Shown: piece by piece, positions 18,552 through 26,599 of the stretch
How positions within the stretch are numbered: position 1 is the first letter of the stretch
How the letters are laid out: every line of letters starts with the position of its first letter
From: Acidobacteriota bacterium
GTDB lineage: Bacteria > Acidobacteriota > Vicinamibacteria > Vicinamibacterales > CAVVIG01
Direction of reading: 5' to 3'
Assembly: GCA_020850715.1 (NCBI GenBank)
Contig: JADZED010000027.1
Location: 124,001 to 188,000, forward strand
Length of the DNA stretch: 64,000 bases
Program-made: the position numbers and the translations under genes
Notes under the pieces: model-generated
The model's input: only the letters and a program-made list of their open reading frames with translations
The model's database searches: none
Told to the model about the DNA's origin: nothing

Positions 18552-19229
18552 TCAATTCGCGCGGTCCATCCGGGCCTTGCCGTCCGGGCAGTCAGCCAGC
18601 AGCGGACAGACGTGGCAGTGCGGGTCCCGTTCGGTGCAGGTCGCGGCGCCGTGATGGGCCAGGTACAGATACGCGCGGCGAAAGGCGTCGGCGGAGGCGG
18701 GCAGCTGGCCGGCGACGTCGGCGCGCACGGCCCGCGCCTGCTTGCGCAGGCTGCCCGCCGCGTCGCGACCGTAACCGAGCCGCCGGCCGACGCGCAGCAC
18801 GGGCGCGTCGATGGGCAGCAGCGCGTGATCGGCGGCAAACAGCAGCATGCGGTGCGCGCCGATCTCGCCGAGCTGCGGGAGCGGCTTCAACGCGCGCCTG
18901 GCGGCGGCAAGCGGTCCGCGGATGAGGTCGGCCAGCCGGGGCGACCGGCGAAACAGCGCGGCACCCGCCCTGAGCGCGTCGATCCGCGGCTCGGTGTAGG
19001 CGCCGGCCAGGCGCGCGCTGTCCTCGAGCTTCTTCTGCGGCGCCCTCGACAGCGAGTCGGGCGTCAGCGCCGGAATGCGTCTGAGCGAGGCGAGAGCAGC
19101 GTCGCGCCGGCGCGGCGTCGAATGCGCCGACAGCACTTCCCAGACAAACAGCGTGAACGGATCGCGCGGCGGCGGCGTCAGCGGCCCGTAGAAGCGGTGC
19201 AGCGCCTCGACCAGGTCGTCGAGCCTCAC
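18552..19229 (-). CDS. HhH-GPD DNA glycosylase with 4Fe-4S cluster, lysine absent
   Basis: A 225-residue endonuclease III-like protein. The Fe-S cluster is complete: CTERDPHCHVCPLLADC follows C-x6-C-x2-C-x5-C. In the helix-hairpin-helix, LPQLGEIGAHRMLL has Ile where Nth has its lyase Lys (LPGVGRKTA), while the catalytic Asp is kept in LPIDAPVLRV. It is thus likely a monofunctional base-excision glycosylase or a relative with another target, not a standard Nth. The GTG start at 19229 overlaps the stop of the M20 peptidase (GTGA). Confidence 0.78.
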   Translation of the reverse strand: MRLDDLVEALHRFYGPLTPPPRDPFTLFVWEVLSAHSTPRRRDAALASLRRIPALTPDSLSRAPQKKLEDSARLAGAYTEPRIDALRAGAALFRRSPRLADLIRGPLAAARRALKPLPQLGEIGAHRMLLFAADHALLPIDAPVLRVGRRLGYGRDAAGSLRKQARAVRADVAGQLPASADAFRRAYLYLAHHGAATCTERDPHCHVCPLLADCPDGKARMDRAN

Positions 19230-20608
19230 GCCCGTCCTGGCGCGGCGCGCCCGATCTCGTCGTAGAGCATGGCCGACGCGATGATGCCGCCGTGGAAGTT
19301 GGCCACGTCGAGCTTCTCGTTGGGCGCGTGGGCATTCTCGTCGGGCAGCCCGACGCCGAAGAGCACCGACGGCAGCCCGAGCTCCTCCTGAAAGGTCGAG
19401 ACGACCGGGATCGAGCCCCCTTCGCGCGTGAAGACCGGCGTGCTCCCGAAGCCGCGCTCGATGGCGCGCGCCGCCGCCTGCACGAACGGATTGTCGTACG
19501 AGGTCATCCACGGCTTGCCGCCGTGCATGCGCGTGATCTTCAGCTCCACGCTCTTGGGCGCGATCCGGCGGACGAACGCCTCGAACTGGGCGGCGATCCG
19601 GTCTGGCTGCTGGTTCGGGACCAGGCGCATGCTGACCTTGGCCATCGCGACGGCCGGCAGCACCGTCTTGGCGCCCTCGCCGGTGAACCCCGAGAGCAGC
19701 CCGTTCACCTCGAAGGTCGGCCTCGCCCACGTGCGTTCGAGCGTGGAGTAGCCGGACTCGCCGAACAGCTTCGGGATGCCGAAGTCCTTCCGGTAGCGCT
19801 TCTCGTTGAACGGCAGCGTCTCCCAGGCCTTCCGCTCCGCGTCGGTCAGCGGGACGACCTCGTCGTAGAAACCGGGGATCCTGACGCGGCCGCCGCGATC
19901 CTTCATCTGCGCGAGCATCTGCGCCAGCGCGAACGCCGGGTTCACGACCGCGCCGCCGAAGGAGCCGGAGTGCAGATCGGTGCTGCTGCCGCGCAGGTCG
20001 ATCTGGAAGTACACGAGGCCGCGCAGCCCGTAGCAGATCGAAGGGACGCCGCGGGCGAACATCGGCGAATCCGAGATGACGACGACGTCGGCGCGGAGAT
20101 CCTGCTTGTGCGCGCGCACGAACTCGTCGAGGTGGACGCTGCCGACTTCCTCTTCGCCCTCGAGAATGATGCGGATGTTCACAGGCAGGCGGCCGCTGGT
20201 CCTGAGATGCGCCTCGATGGCCTTGAAGTGCATGAAGACCTGCCCCTTGTCGTCGGCGGCGCCGCGGGCGTAGATCTCGCCGTCGCGGACGGTCGCCTCG
20301 AAGGGAGGCGACTGCCACAGATCGAGCGGATCCACGGGCTGGACGTCGTAGTGGCCGTAGAAGAGGATCGTCGGCGCGCCCGGGGCGCCGATCCAGTCGC
20401 CGTAGACGACCGGATAGCCCGGCGTGTCGATGAGCCGGACGTTCTGCAGCCCGATCCGCCGCATCTCCTCCGCACACCAGTCGGCGCATCGTTTCACGTC
20501 GGCGACGTGGGCCGGCAGCGCGCTGATGCTGGGTATCGCGAGCAGCGTCTTGAGCTCCTCGAGGTGGCGCTCGCGGTTCACGTTGATGAAGTCGATGACG
20601 TTGTCCAT
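19226..20608 (-). CDS. M20-family dipeptidase
   Basis: A 460-residue zinc peptidase of the M20 (PepV/CNDP-like) family. Metal ligands lie in FYGHYDVQPVDP (His, Asp), ARGAADDKG (Asp) and LEGEEEVGS (catalytic and ligand Glu), with a dimerisation domain in the middle and a late ligand His in TREGGSIPV's neighbourhood. It hydrolyses dipeptides or N-acyl amino acids in the cytoplasm. I chose the ATG at 20608 (MDNVIDFINVNRE); the open frame runs 29 codons further but without family similarity. A TATGAT box (minus strand, 20665-20660) is about 50 bases upstream, and GAGG lies before the ATG. Confidence 0.88.
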   Translation of the reverse strand: MDNVIDFINVNRERHLEELKTLLAIPSISALPAHVADVKRCADWCAEEMRRIGLQNVRLIDTPGYPVVYGDWIGAPGAPTILFYGHYDVQPVDPLDLWQSPPFEATVRDGEIYARGAADDKGQVFMHFKAIEAHLRTSGRLPVNIRIILEGEEEVGSVHLDEFVRAHKQDLRADVVVISDSPMFARGVPSICYGLRGLVYFQIDLRGSSTDLHSGSFGGAVVNPAFALAQMLAQMKDRGGRVRIPGFYDEVVPLTDAERKAWETLPFNEKRYRKDFGIPKLFGESGYSTLERTWARPTFEVNGLLSGFTGEGAKTVLPAVAMAKVSMRLVPNQQPDRIAAQFEAFVRRIAPKSVELKITRMHGGKPWMTSYDNPFVQAAARAIERGFGSTPVFTREGGSIPVVSTFQEELGLPSVLFGVGLPDENAHAPNEKLDVANFHGGIIASAMLYDEIGRAAPGRA

Positions 20609-20718
20609 GTCGTGCCTCGCTCCTGCACCGCCGGCGGCCGGGGCGCTCCGGTGCAGAACATCATAGCGCCTCGGCCACCCGCGACCGCGCTTCACGGCCG
20701 GCGGCGACAGTCCGCCGC

Positions 20719-21957
20719 TCAGAAGCTGTACCTGAGCGCCAGCGAGACGTGCGCGTTCCGCCGGTACTGACCCAGGAAGTCGCCGTCCCTGCCGGCGACC
20801 AGCGATCCGCCGAGGGTGGCCCGCCAGTGCGCGCCGCGCGCCTGCGAGTACTCGAGCCGCAGGTACGCCCCGTCGCCGTCCTGCCGCACCGCGCCCTCGA
20901 CGGCGGCGCTGCGGTTCACGTCGATCGTGTACGACGCCCGGCCGACCAGCGCGCGCGCCAGGCCGCGATCGGGCGCGAACCCCGGCTCGACGCGCCGCTC
21001 CACGATCGCCTCACCGGCATAGCCGCCCGCCAGCACCCACTCGCCCGCCAGACGTTCGAGCTCGACGACGTACAGCACGTACTCGTCGGCCTGACGATCG
21101 GGCGACGCGAAGTACGCCGATTCGACCTTGACGGTGAACCAGCGCGTCGGTATCGCGGCATCGGCGCCCAGCGAACGGATGTGCGGGTACACGCGCGTGA
21201 GAACGAGCGCGCCCGGCACGATCGGCACGCGCACGTCGATGTTCGGGAGATGGTTGAAGCCGTCGAAGTACGACAGCGAGTACTCGACCGCCGATCCCGC
21301 GTGCGACCAGCGCACGCCGGCCTGCACGCCCTCCGGATAGCGCGCGCCGTTGTCGACGATCCGGATCCCTGCCGCTGCGGGGAGCGTAACGCCCCAGCGC
21401 TGCGCGAACAGCGGCATGCGGCTCGGCGTGAACCGCGGCACGACGACCGCGTCGATCGTCTCGGCGCCCGCCTCGACGGTGCCGCGCACGCCGGTCACCG
21501 CCAGCAGCTCGTTGTCCACGACGTTCAGGAAGTCGCGCGGCGCGAAGCGGTCGGTCGGCGTCACGATATCGGTCCTGCCCCAGCGGACGAACTGCTTGCC
21601 GAGATCGATCGTGAGGGCCCCGCGGTGCAGGGTGACGCTCAGCTGGCGGATCGACCAGGGCGGCCGGCGCGCGCTCCGATCCCAGAAATCGGGCGCCCAG
21701 CGCGCGCCGACCTGATCGTGCGTGTTGCCCCGCAGCGCGAGGCCGCCGGCCAGTTGCAGCCAGGGGGTGGGCGCGGCGAACACCTCTTCGCGGGCCAGCA
21801 GATCGCCGACCGCACGGGTCGGGTCGGAGGGCGCCGCCTGCGGGTACAGCGCCGCCCGCGCCTCGACAAAGCCGCGCTGCGTCGCCCGCTGCGCCCGCGC
21901 GTCGGCGGCGGAAGCCATCAGCGCGGCGGCCAGGCACGCGCGGCACAGCCTCGTCAC
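20719..21957 (-). CDS. predicted outer-membrane beta-barrel protein
   Basis: A 412-residue protein with a signal peptide (about 1-22, ending ADARAQ), alternating beta-strand patterns and a C-terminal strand AHVSLALRYSF with terminal Phe, typical of outer-membrane barrels. Segments such as IRQLSVTLHRGALTIDLGKQFVRWGRTD recall DUF1302/porin-like proteins that travel with RND or ABC lipid carriers. The GTG start overlaps the stop of the LolA-like gene. It is the last gene of a four-gene operon (ATPase, FtsX permease, LolA-like carrier, barrel), so I infer a cell-envelope transport route for a hydrophobic substrate. Confidence 0.7.
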   Translation of the reverse strand: MTRLCRACLAAALMASAADARAQRATQRGFVEARAALYPQAAPSDPTRAVGDLLAREEVFAAPTPWLQLAGGLALRGNTHDQVGARWAPDFWDRSARRPPWSIRQLSVTLHRGALTIDLGKQFVRWGRTDIVTPTDRFAPRDFLNVVDNELLAVTGVRGTVEAGAETIDAVVVPRFTPSRMPLFAQRWGVTLPAAAGIRIVDNGARYPEGVQAGVRWSHAGSAVEYSLSYFDGFNHLPNIDVRVPIVPGALVLTRVYPHIRSLGADAAIPTRWFTVKVESAYFASPDRQADEYVLYVVELERLAGEWVLAGGYAGEAIVERRVEPGFAPDRGLARALVGRASYTIDVNRSAAVEGAVRQDGDGAYLRLEYSQARGAHWRATLGGSLVAGRDGDFLGQYRRNAHVSLALRYSF

Positions 21958-22793
21958 CGGACCGGGCGCCGGATCGCCTGCAGCGTGAATGCGTCGTCGC
22001 TCATCGGCGCGTTGTATTCGAGCTGGTCGAGGGTGAGGCGCGTGCGGCTGCCGCGGCGCAGATCGGCCATCTCGAGACGCCGGGCGGTCCAGATGCCCTG
22101 CGCCTGGACGAAGTCGGAGTAGTCCAGCCGCCGGACCGCCTCTCCCCCGACGTAGCTCTCGACGCGCGCCACCGCGTAGGTGTCCTTGCGGATCCAGACG
22201 ATCGACCGCGTGTACTGCGAGGACTTCGATTCCCTGGGCGTCGACTCGATCTTCCAGCAGGCCGCCGCGCCGACCTCGTCGTCTCCGAGCATCCGGTAGT
22301 CGTACTGGCCGACATCGCGCGCCTCGAGATCCTCGAAGCTGAAGTCGGTGCCGAAGAAGCGGGTCGACCGGTCCTGCAGCGCGATGCGCCGGTCGCGTTC
22401 GACCGCGGGCGTCCACATCCACTGGTCGGAGGCGCGGTCGGGATGGTTCACGATGAGCAGCGCGACCCCCTTCACTTCGGCGGGCGAGGTGAAGCGCAGC
22501 ACGGCCTTGCTCCGCCCGTACGAGCCGAGCCGCTCGAAGGTCCAGCGCTTGTCGGCGATCCGGCCTCGGGCGTCGAACACCTGCAGGAGCCCTTCGTAGC
22601 GCTGCGAGGCCGCGTCGGTGCGCTTCTGCGCCTCCTCGACGATCTGGCGCGGATCGCGGGCCTGCGCGCCCGGGCGTGCCTGGAAGAGGCCGCCCCAGGA
22701 AGACACGACGAGCATGCCGAGGACTGCGCACGCCCCTTTCCGACGCCTCCGGGTGCCCGTCCGTGCCGGCCGCATCCGCGCGGTGTCATTCAT
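21954..22793 (-). CDS. LolA-like outer-membrane lipoprotein-sorting protein
   Basis: A 279-residue periplasmic protein with a twin-Arg/Lys-rich N-terminus and a hydrophobic signal (about 20-40), followed by the LolA-like fold seen in proteins annotated as outer membrane lipoprotein-sorting protein. Typical stretches are FTSPAEVKGVALLIVNHPD, WMWTPAVERDRRI and GIWTARRLEMADL. It would carry a lipid or lipidated cargo from the permease to the outer membrane. It overlaps the permease end by 8 bases and the barrel start by 4. Confidence 0.78.
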   Translation of the reverse strand: MNDTARMRPARTGTRRRRKGACAVLGMLVVSSWGGLFQARPGAQARDPRQIVEEAQKRTDAASQRYEGLLQVFDARGRIADKRWTFERLGSYGRSKAVLRFTSPAEVKGVALLIVNHPDRASDQWMWTPAVERDRRIALQDRSTRFFGTDFSFEDLEARDVGQYDYRMLGDDEVGAAACWKIESTPRESKSSQYTRSIVWIRKDTYAVARVESYVGGEAVRRLDYSDFVQAQGIWTARRLEMADLRRGSRTRLTLDQLEYNAPMSDDAFTLQAIRRPVR

Positions 22794-25362
22794 ATTCGAG
22801 CGCCTCGACGAGCGAGCGGCGGACGGCCGACTCGGCCGGCCAGATCGCGGCGACCAACGCCGCGGCGAGTATGGCCGGCACCAGGCCGAGCGCCACGTTG
22901 ACGGGAAACGTGTAGTCGAGCCGCATCCCCGCGATGTCGTAGCGGATCATCTGCAGCAGGTAGTGCAGGTTCACCGCCCCCAGCGCGAAGCCCAGCGCGA
23001 GGCCGATGCCGCCGATGCTGAGCGCCTCGATCCAGATGGTGCGCCGGATCTGCCCGCGCAGCGCGCCCACCGCCTTCAGCACGCCGAGCTCGCGCCGGCG
23101 GTCGATGATCGACACGGTCAGCGTGTTGACGATGCCGAGGATGGCGACGAGCACGGCCACCGCAATCTGCACGGAGGTGAGGCCGAACCACTGGTCGGTG
23201 ACGCGCAGGATGTACGCCTTCAGCTCGGCGTTCGTCATCACGAACACCTGGCGCTCCCCGGCGAACCGCTCGACGATCCGCTGCCGCACTCCGGCCGCGC
23301 TCGCGCCGCGGCGCACGTAGACGCGAAACACGTTGACCGAGTCGTCCTGCCAGTACTTCCGGAAGACCTGGCGGTCCATCAGGATCGTGCCCTGCTGGTC
23401 CGAATAGTCGACGACGATGCCGACGATCGGCAGCCGGATCACGCCGTAGGGCGCCGGAATCTCGAGCAGCTCGCCGATCTTCAGGCCCTGGAGCTGGGCG
23501 AGATTGTCCGACACCATCAGCCCTTCGCCCGCGGCGGTGAGCCGGTACATGCTCGCCGCGTCGCCCTCCACCGGGTCGCGCCGCGCGGTCTGCTCGAGGC
23601 TGTCGATCTCCACCGCGACCACCATGACCGGCGTCTGCCGGAAGACGATGCGCGCGTCGCGCACCATCTGGACGCGCTCGACGCCGTCGATCGCGGCAAT
23701 CTCCGGTCCCATCCCGGGCGGGAACCTGATCGTGCGCACCACGATGTTCTGGGAGGGCATGACGAACAGATCCGGATTCAGCGCCGTCTCCAGCCAGTCG
23801 ATGATCGAGTCGTAGCTGGCGCGCGCCATCCCGCCGAACGCGACGACGAGCGCCAGCGAGAGCATCAGCGCGGCGACGCTGGCCGACGTGCGGCGGGGCG
23901 CCTGGATCAGGCTGTCGGCGGCCAGGGCGCCCTCGACCGGCCGGAGGCGCTTCAGCAGCGGCCGGAGGGCGCGCGCGAGCATCAGCGAGAGCAGGGGACT
24001 CAGGAGCAGGGCGACGAGGATGGCGAGCAGGTAGCCGAGGTAGAAGATCGCCCGCGACCCCCCCACCCACGCGGGCGCCATCCGCGGCGCGGCCAGGCAC
24101 GCCAGCGACAGGGCGCCGCAGGCGGCGGCCACCCCGATGCGCGCGCGGCTCTCGCCCGCCGACAGCACCTGGTGGCGCCCCTTCTGCAGCGCCTGCACCG
24201 GGTCGACCCGCGCCGCGCTGCGCGCGGGAATCAGCGCGGCCGCGACGCTCGTGGCGAGGCCGATGGCGAGCGCGGCGGCGAGCAGCGCCGGGTTGGTCGC
24301 GATCTCGTCCGCCTGCCGGGCCACGCCGTAGACGTCGCTGATGAGGACGCCGATCGACGCGGCGATGAGGCGCGCGACGAGCAGGCCGAAGCCCAGACCC
24401 AGCAGCGACCCCGCGAGACCGGTCACGGCGCTCTCGCCGAGGAACAGCCAGCGGATCTGCCGCCGCGTCGCGCCGAGCGCCCGCAGGATCCCGATCTCGG
24501 CGCGGCGCTCGGTCACCGCGATCGAGAACGAGTTGTAGATGATGAACATGCCGATGAAGAGGGCGAACAGGCTCGAGATGTCCACCATCATCGAGTAGGC
24601 GGCGAGGATCGCCTCGAACTGCTGGCCGCGGCCCGCGGGGGGATCGATCTGGAAGCCAGGGCCGAGCAGGGCGCCGAGCTCCGCCTGGGCCTCCGCGATC
24701 GTGCGGCCGCTCTTCAGCGCGAGGTCGATCCGATCGAAGGTCCGCCCCCGGCCGAACATCTTCTGGGCCGCGTAGACGTCCATGATCGCGAGATTGCCGC
24801 CGAACGCGCTCGCCAGGCCGGACGCCTTCATCACGCCGCGGATGGTGAAGCGCTTCTCCCCTTCGGCGGTGAGCAGCGGCAGCCCGCTGCCGGCGCCCAG
24901 ATCGAGGCGGTCGGCGAGCGCGCGCGACACGATGATCGAGTCCGGCTGCGCGATGAAGGTCAGCGGATCGTCGACAATCGCCTCGTCGCCGCTCTCGAGA
25001 TCGTAGTCGCGCAGGCTGCGGTCGCCCGTCATGTCGACGCCGAGCACCAGCAGGCTGCCGATGCCGCGCTGCCGCGTGTCGGCGACCGCCTCGACGACCG
25101 GCACCGCGACGCGCACGGTCGAGGCCGACTGCACGCGCTCGAGCACTTCTTCGGCGAAGCCCGTCTCGCCGGCGGTCACCTGCAGCTCGGTCTTCCCGGC
25201 GATCCGGTCGACGGTGCGCGAGAAGGCGTACAGCACGCTCTGGTTGGCCGTGTGCATGCCGACGAACACGGCCACGCCGAGGACGATGCCGGCAATGGTG
25301 AGGATCGACCGGAGGACGTGCCGGCGGAAGTAGGGCCAGCTGATCAGCCGCAGGAGGATCAA
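22786..25362 (-). CDS. ABC transporter permease with two FtsX domains
   Basis: An 858-residue permease. An N-terminal TM helix (about 16-38) is followed by a MacB-like periplasmic domain, then two FtsX-type membrane domains: one near 260-390 with the coupling stretch VTERRAEIGILRALGATRRQ, and one near 740-850 with IIDRRRELGVLKAVGALRGQ. The central part has further TM helices and a second periplasmic domain. Such fused permeases (LolCE/MacB group) extract lipids or lipoproteins rather than import solutes. The ATPase overlaps its start by four bases. Confidence 0.88.
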   Translation of the reverse strand: MILLRLISWPYFRRHVLRSILTIAGIVLGVAVFVGMHTANQSVLYAFSRTVDRIAGKTELQVTAGETGFAEEVLERVQSASTVRVAVPVVEAVADTRQRGIGSLLVLGVDMTGDRSLRDYDLESGDEAIVDDPLTFIAQPDSIIVSRALADRLDLGAGSGLPLLTAEGEKRFTIRGVMKASGLASAFGGNLAIMDVYAAQKMFGRGRTFDRIDLALKSGRTIAEAQAELGALLGPGFQIDPPAGRGQQFEAILAAYSMMVDISSLFALFIGMFIIYNSFSIAVTERRAEIGILRALGATRRQIRWLFLGESAVTGLAGSLLGLGFGLLVARLIAASIGVLISDVYGVARQADEIATNPALLAAALAIGLATSVAAALIPARSAARVDPVQALQKGRHQVLSAGESRARIGVAAACGALSLACLAAPRMAPAWVGGSRAIFYLGYLLAILVALLLSPLLSLMLARALRPLLKRLRPVEGALAADSLIQAPRRTSASVAALMLSLALVVAFGGMARASYDSIIDWLETALNPDLFVMPSQNIVVRTIRFPPGMGPEIAAIDGVERVQMVRDARIVFRQTPVMVVAVEIDSLEQTARRDPVEGDAASMYRLTAAGEGLMVSDNLAQLQGLKIGELLEIPAPYGVIRLPIVGIVVDYSDQQGTILMDRQVFRKYWQDDSVNVFRVYVRRGASAAGVRQRIVERFAGERQVFVMTNAELKAYILRVTDQWFGLTSVQIAVAVLVAILGIVNTLTVSIIDRRRELGVLKAVGALRGQIRRTIWIEALSIGGIGLALGFALGAVNLHYLLQMIRYDIAGMRLDYTFPVNVALGLVPAILAAALVAAIWPAESAVRRSLVEALEYE

Positions 25363-26081
25363 CGCCGGACGTCCTCCACGATGCGGCCATCGCGCAGCGC
25401 AATCGTGCGGCCGCAGCTCGCGGCGACCTTCAGGTCGTGGGTCACGATGACGACGGTCGATCCGAGGCGCGCGTGCAGCGCCTGGATGAGCGCGAGGATC
25501 TCGCCGCCGGTGCGCGTGTCGAGATTGCCGGTGGGTTCGTCGGCCAGCAGGATCGGCGGGTAGATCGACAGCGCCCGCGCGATGGCGACGCGCTGGCGCT
25601 CGCCGCCCGACAGCTCGTCGGGCAGGTGCTGCAGGCGGTGGCCGAGCTGCACCAGCGCCAGCAGCTCGTGCGCACGCGCGGCGACCCTGGCGCGCGGCCA
25701 GCCGCGCAGGTGCAGCGGCAGGCCGACGTTCTCGACGCTCGACAGGGTCGGCAGCAGGTTGAAGAACTGGAAGATGAAGCCGATCTTGTCGCGCCGCACC
25801 CGCGTCAGCCCATCGTCGGACAGGCCGTCGAGCGCCTCGCCGTCGACCCGGACCCGGCCGGAGGTCGGCCGGTCGAGGCCGCCGATCAGATTGAGGAGCG
25901 TCGACTTGCCGGAGCCGGACGGTCCGATGATGGAGACCATCTCGCCGCGCGGGATGTCCAGGGAGACCTGGTCGAGCGCGGTGACCTGGCGCGTGCCGTC
26001 GAACCGCCGGGTGACCAGATCGAGCGCGATGGCGGGAGGCGGCGTCCCCGACGCCGCCGGGGTGGAGGTCTCAGGGACCAT
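25359..26081 (-). CDS. ABC transporter ATP-binding protein, LolD/MacB type
   Basis: A 240-residue ATPase with Walker A GPSGSGKST, Q-loop region IFQFFNLLPTLS, signature LSGGERQRVAIARAL and Walker B ILLADEPTGNLD, a set typical of LolD/MacB-type ATPases that work with FtsX-fold permeases. It is the first gene of the operon running to 20719. The ATG at 26081 was chosen; an AT-rich repeat region lies 11-39 bases upstream. Confidence 0.9.
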   Translation of the reverse strand: MVPETSTPAASGTPPPAIALDLVTRRFDGTRQVTALDQVSLDIPRGEMVSIIGPSGSGKSTLLNLIGGLDRPTSGRVRVDGEALDGLSDDGLTRVRRDKIGFIFQFFNLLPTLSSVENVGLPLHLRGWPRARVAARAHELLALVQLGHRLQHLPDELSGGERQRVAIARALSIYPPILLADEPTGNLDTRTGGEILALIQALHARLGSTVVIVTHDLKVAASCGRTIALRDGRIVEDVRR

Positions 26082-26091
26082 GGCGTATGCT

Positions 26092-26120
26092 GTGAATCAT
26101 TTCACAACAATCGTTTCACA
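26092..26120. promoter_or_regulatory. AT-rich operator-like repeats upstream of the ABC/LolA operon
   Basis: A dyad GTGAA-TCAT-TTCAC at 26092-26105 overlaps a direct repeat, ATCATTTCACA (26096-26106) and ATCGTTTCACA (26110-26120), with a 14-base period. This is the most AT-rich spot in the neighbourhood and lies 11 bases before the ATPase start on the minus strand. It looks like a repressor or activator site, with a TetR/MarR-like dyad size. No regulator gene is adjacent. Confidence 0.5.
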
Positions 26121-26144
26121 CTCGATGTCGAATCAGGCCGCACA

Positions 26145-26576
26145 TCAGCCGGCCTGCACCGGGGGCGCGTCCCGCAGCGCTTCGAGCCGGGCCCGCACCA
26201 CCGGCGGCACCGGCATCGACCGGTTCGCCGCGTAGTCGAAGGTGACGATCACGGCCCTGGCCGAGGCCAGGCGCGCGCCGCCGCCGGCCCGGACGATCTC
26301 GTAGTCCATGGCGATGCTCGAACGGCCAAGGTGCGCGATGCCCACGCGCACGTCGATCCGATCGTGCGCGGAGGCCGGCGCGAGGAAGTCGATCTCGGTG
26401 CGTGCGAGGATGGTGCCGACGCCCGGCAGGCCCCCCTCGCCGAACAGATCGCGCCACAGCGCGAGCCGCGACTCCTCGAGGTAGGTGTGATAGGCGGCGT
26501 TGTTCACGTGCCCGCGCGGGTCGCAGTCGCGGAATCGAACGTCGATTGGGTGCGCGAACACGAAGCGGGCCGGCAC
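26145..26576 (-). CDS. acyl-CoA thioesterase, hotdog fold
   Basis: A 143-residue 4HBT/YbgC-like thioesterase. The active-site pattern is VRFRDCDPRGHVNNAAYHTYLEE split by the family as DxD..GHVNN, with the Asp nucleophile/base kept. It hydrolyses short or aromatic acyl-CoAs. I prefer the GTG at 26576 (VPARFVFAHPIDV) over the upstream ATG at 26609, because a TATTCT box lies 7 bases before that GTG and the longer version would overlap the divergent gene. Confidence 0.82.
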   Translation of the reverse strand: MPARFVFAHPIDVRFRDCDPRGHVNNAAYHTYLEESRLALWRDLFGEGGLPGVGTILARTEIDFLAPASAHDRIDVRVGIAHLGRSSIAMDYEIVRAGGGARLASARAVIVTFDYAANRSMPVPPVVRARLEALRDAPPVQAG

Positions 26577-26599
26577 GGATAGTAGAATACCTGACCATC
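26577..26599. promoter_or_regulatory. bidirectional promoter with overlapping -10 boxes
   Basis: The heptamer TAGAATA at 26583-26589 reads TAGAAT on the plus strand (11 bases before the GTG of the ThyX-like gene) and TATTCT on the minus strand (7 bases before the GTG of the thioesterase). One short symmetric element can therefore serve both divergent genes, with nearly leaderless transcripts. Confidence 0.55.

Noticed and set aside
22618-25563. 981-codon plus-strand frame opposite the FtsX permease
   Set aside because: Rich in Arg, Asp and His without domains; the minus-strand permease has two clear FtsX domains.
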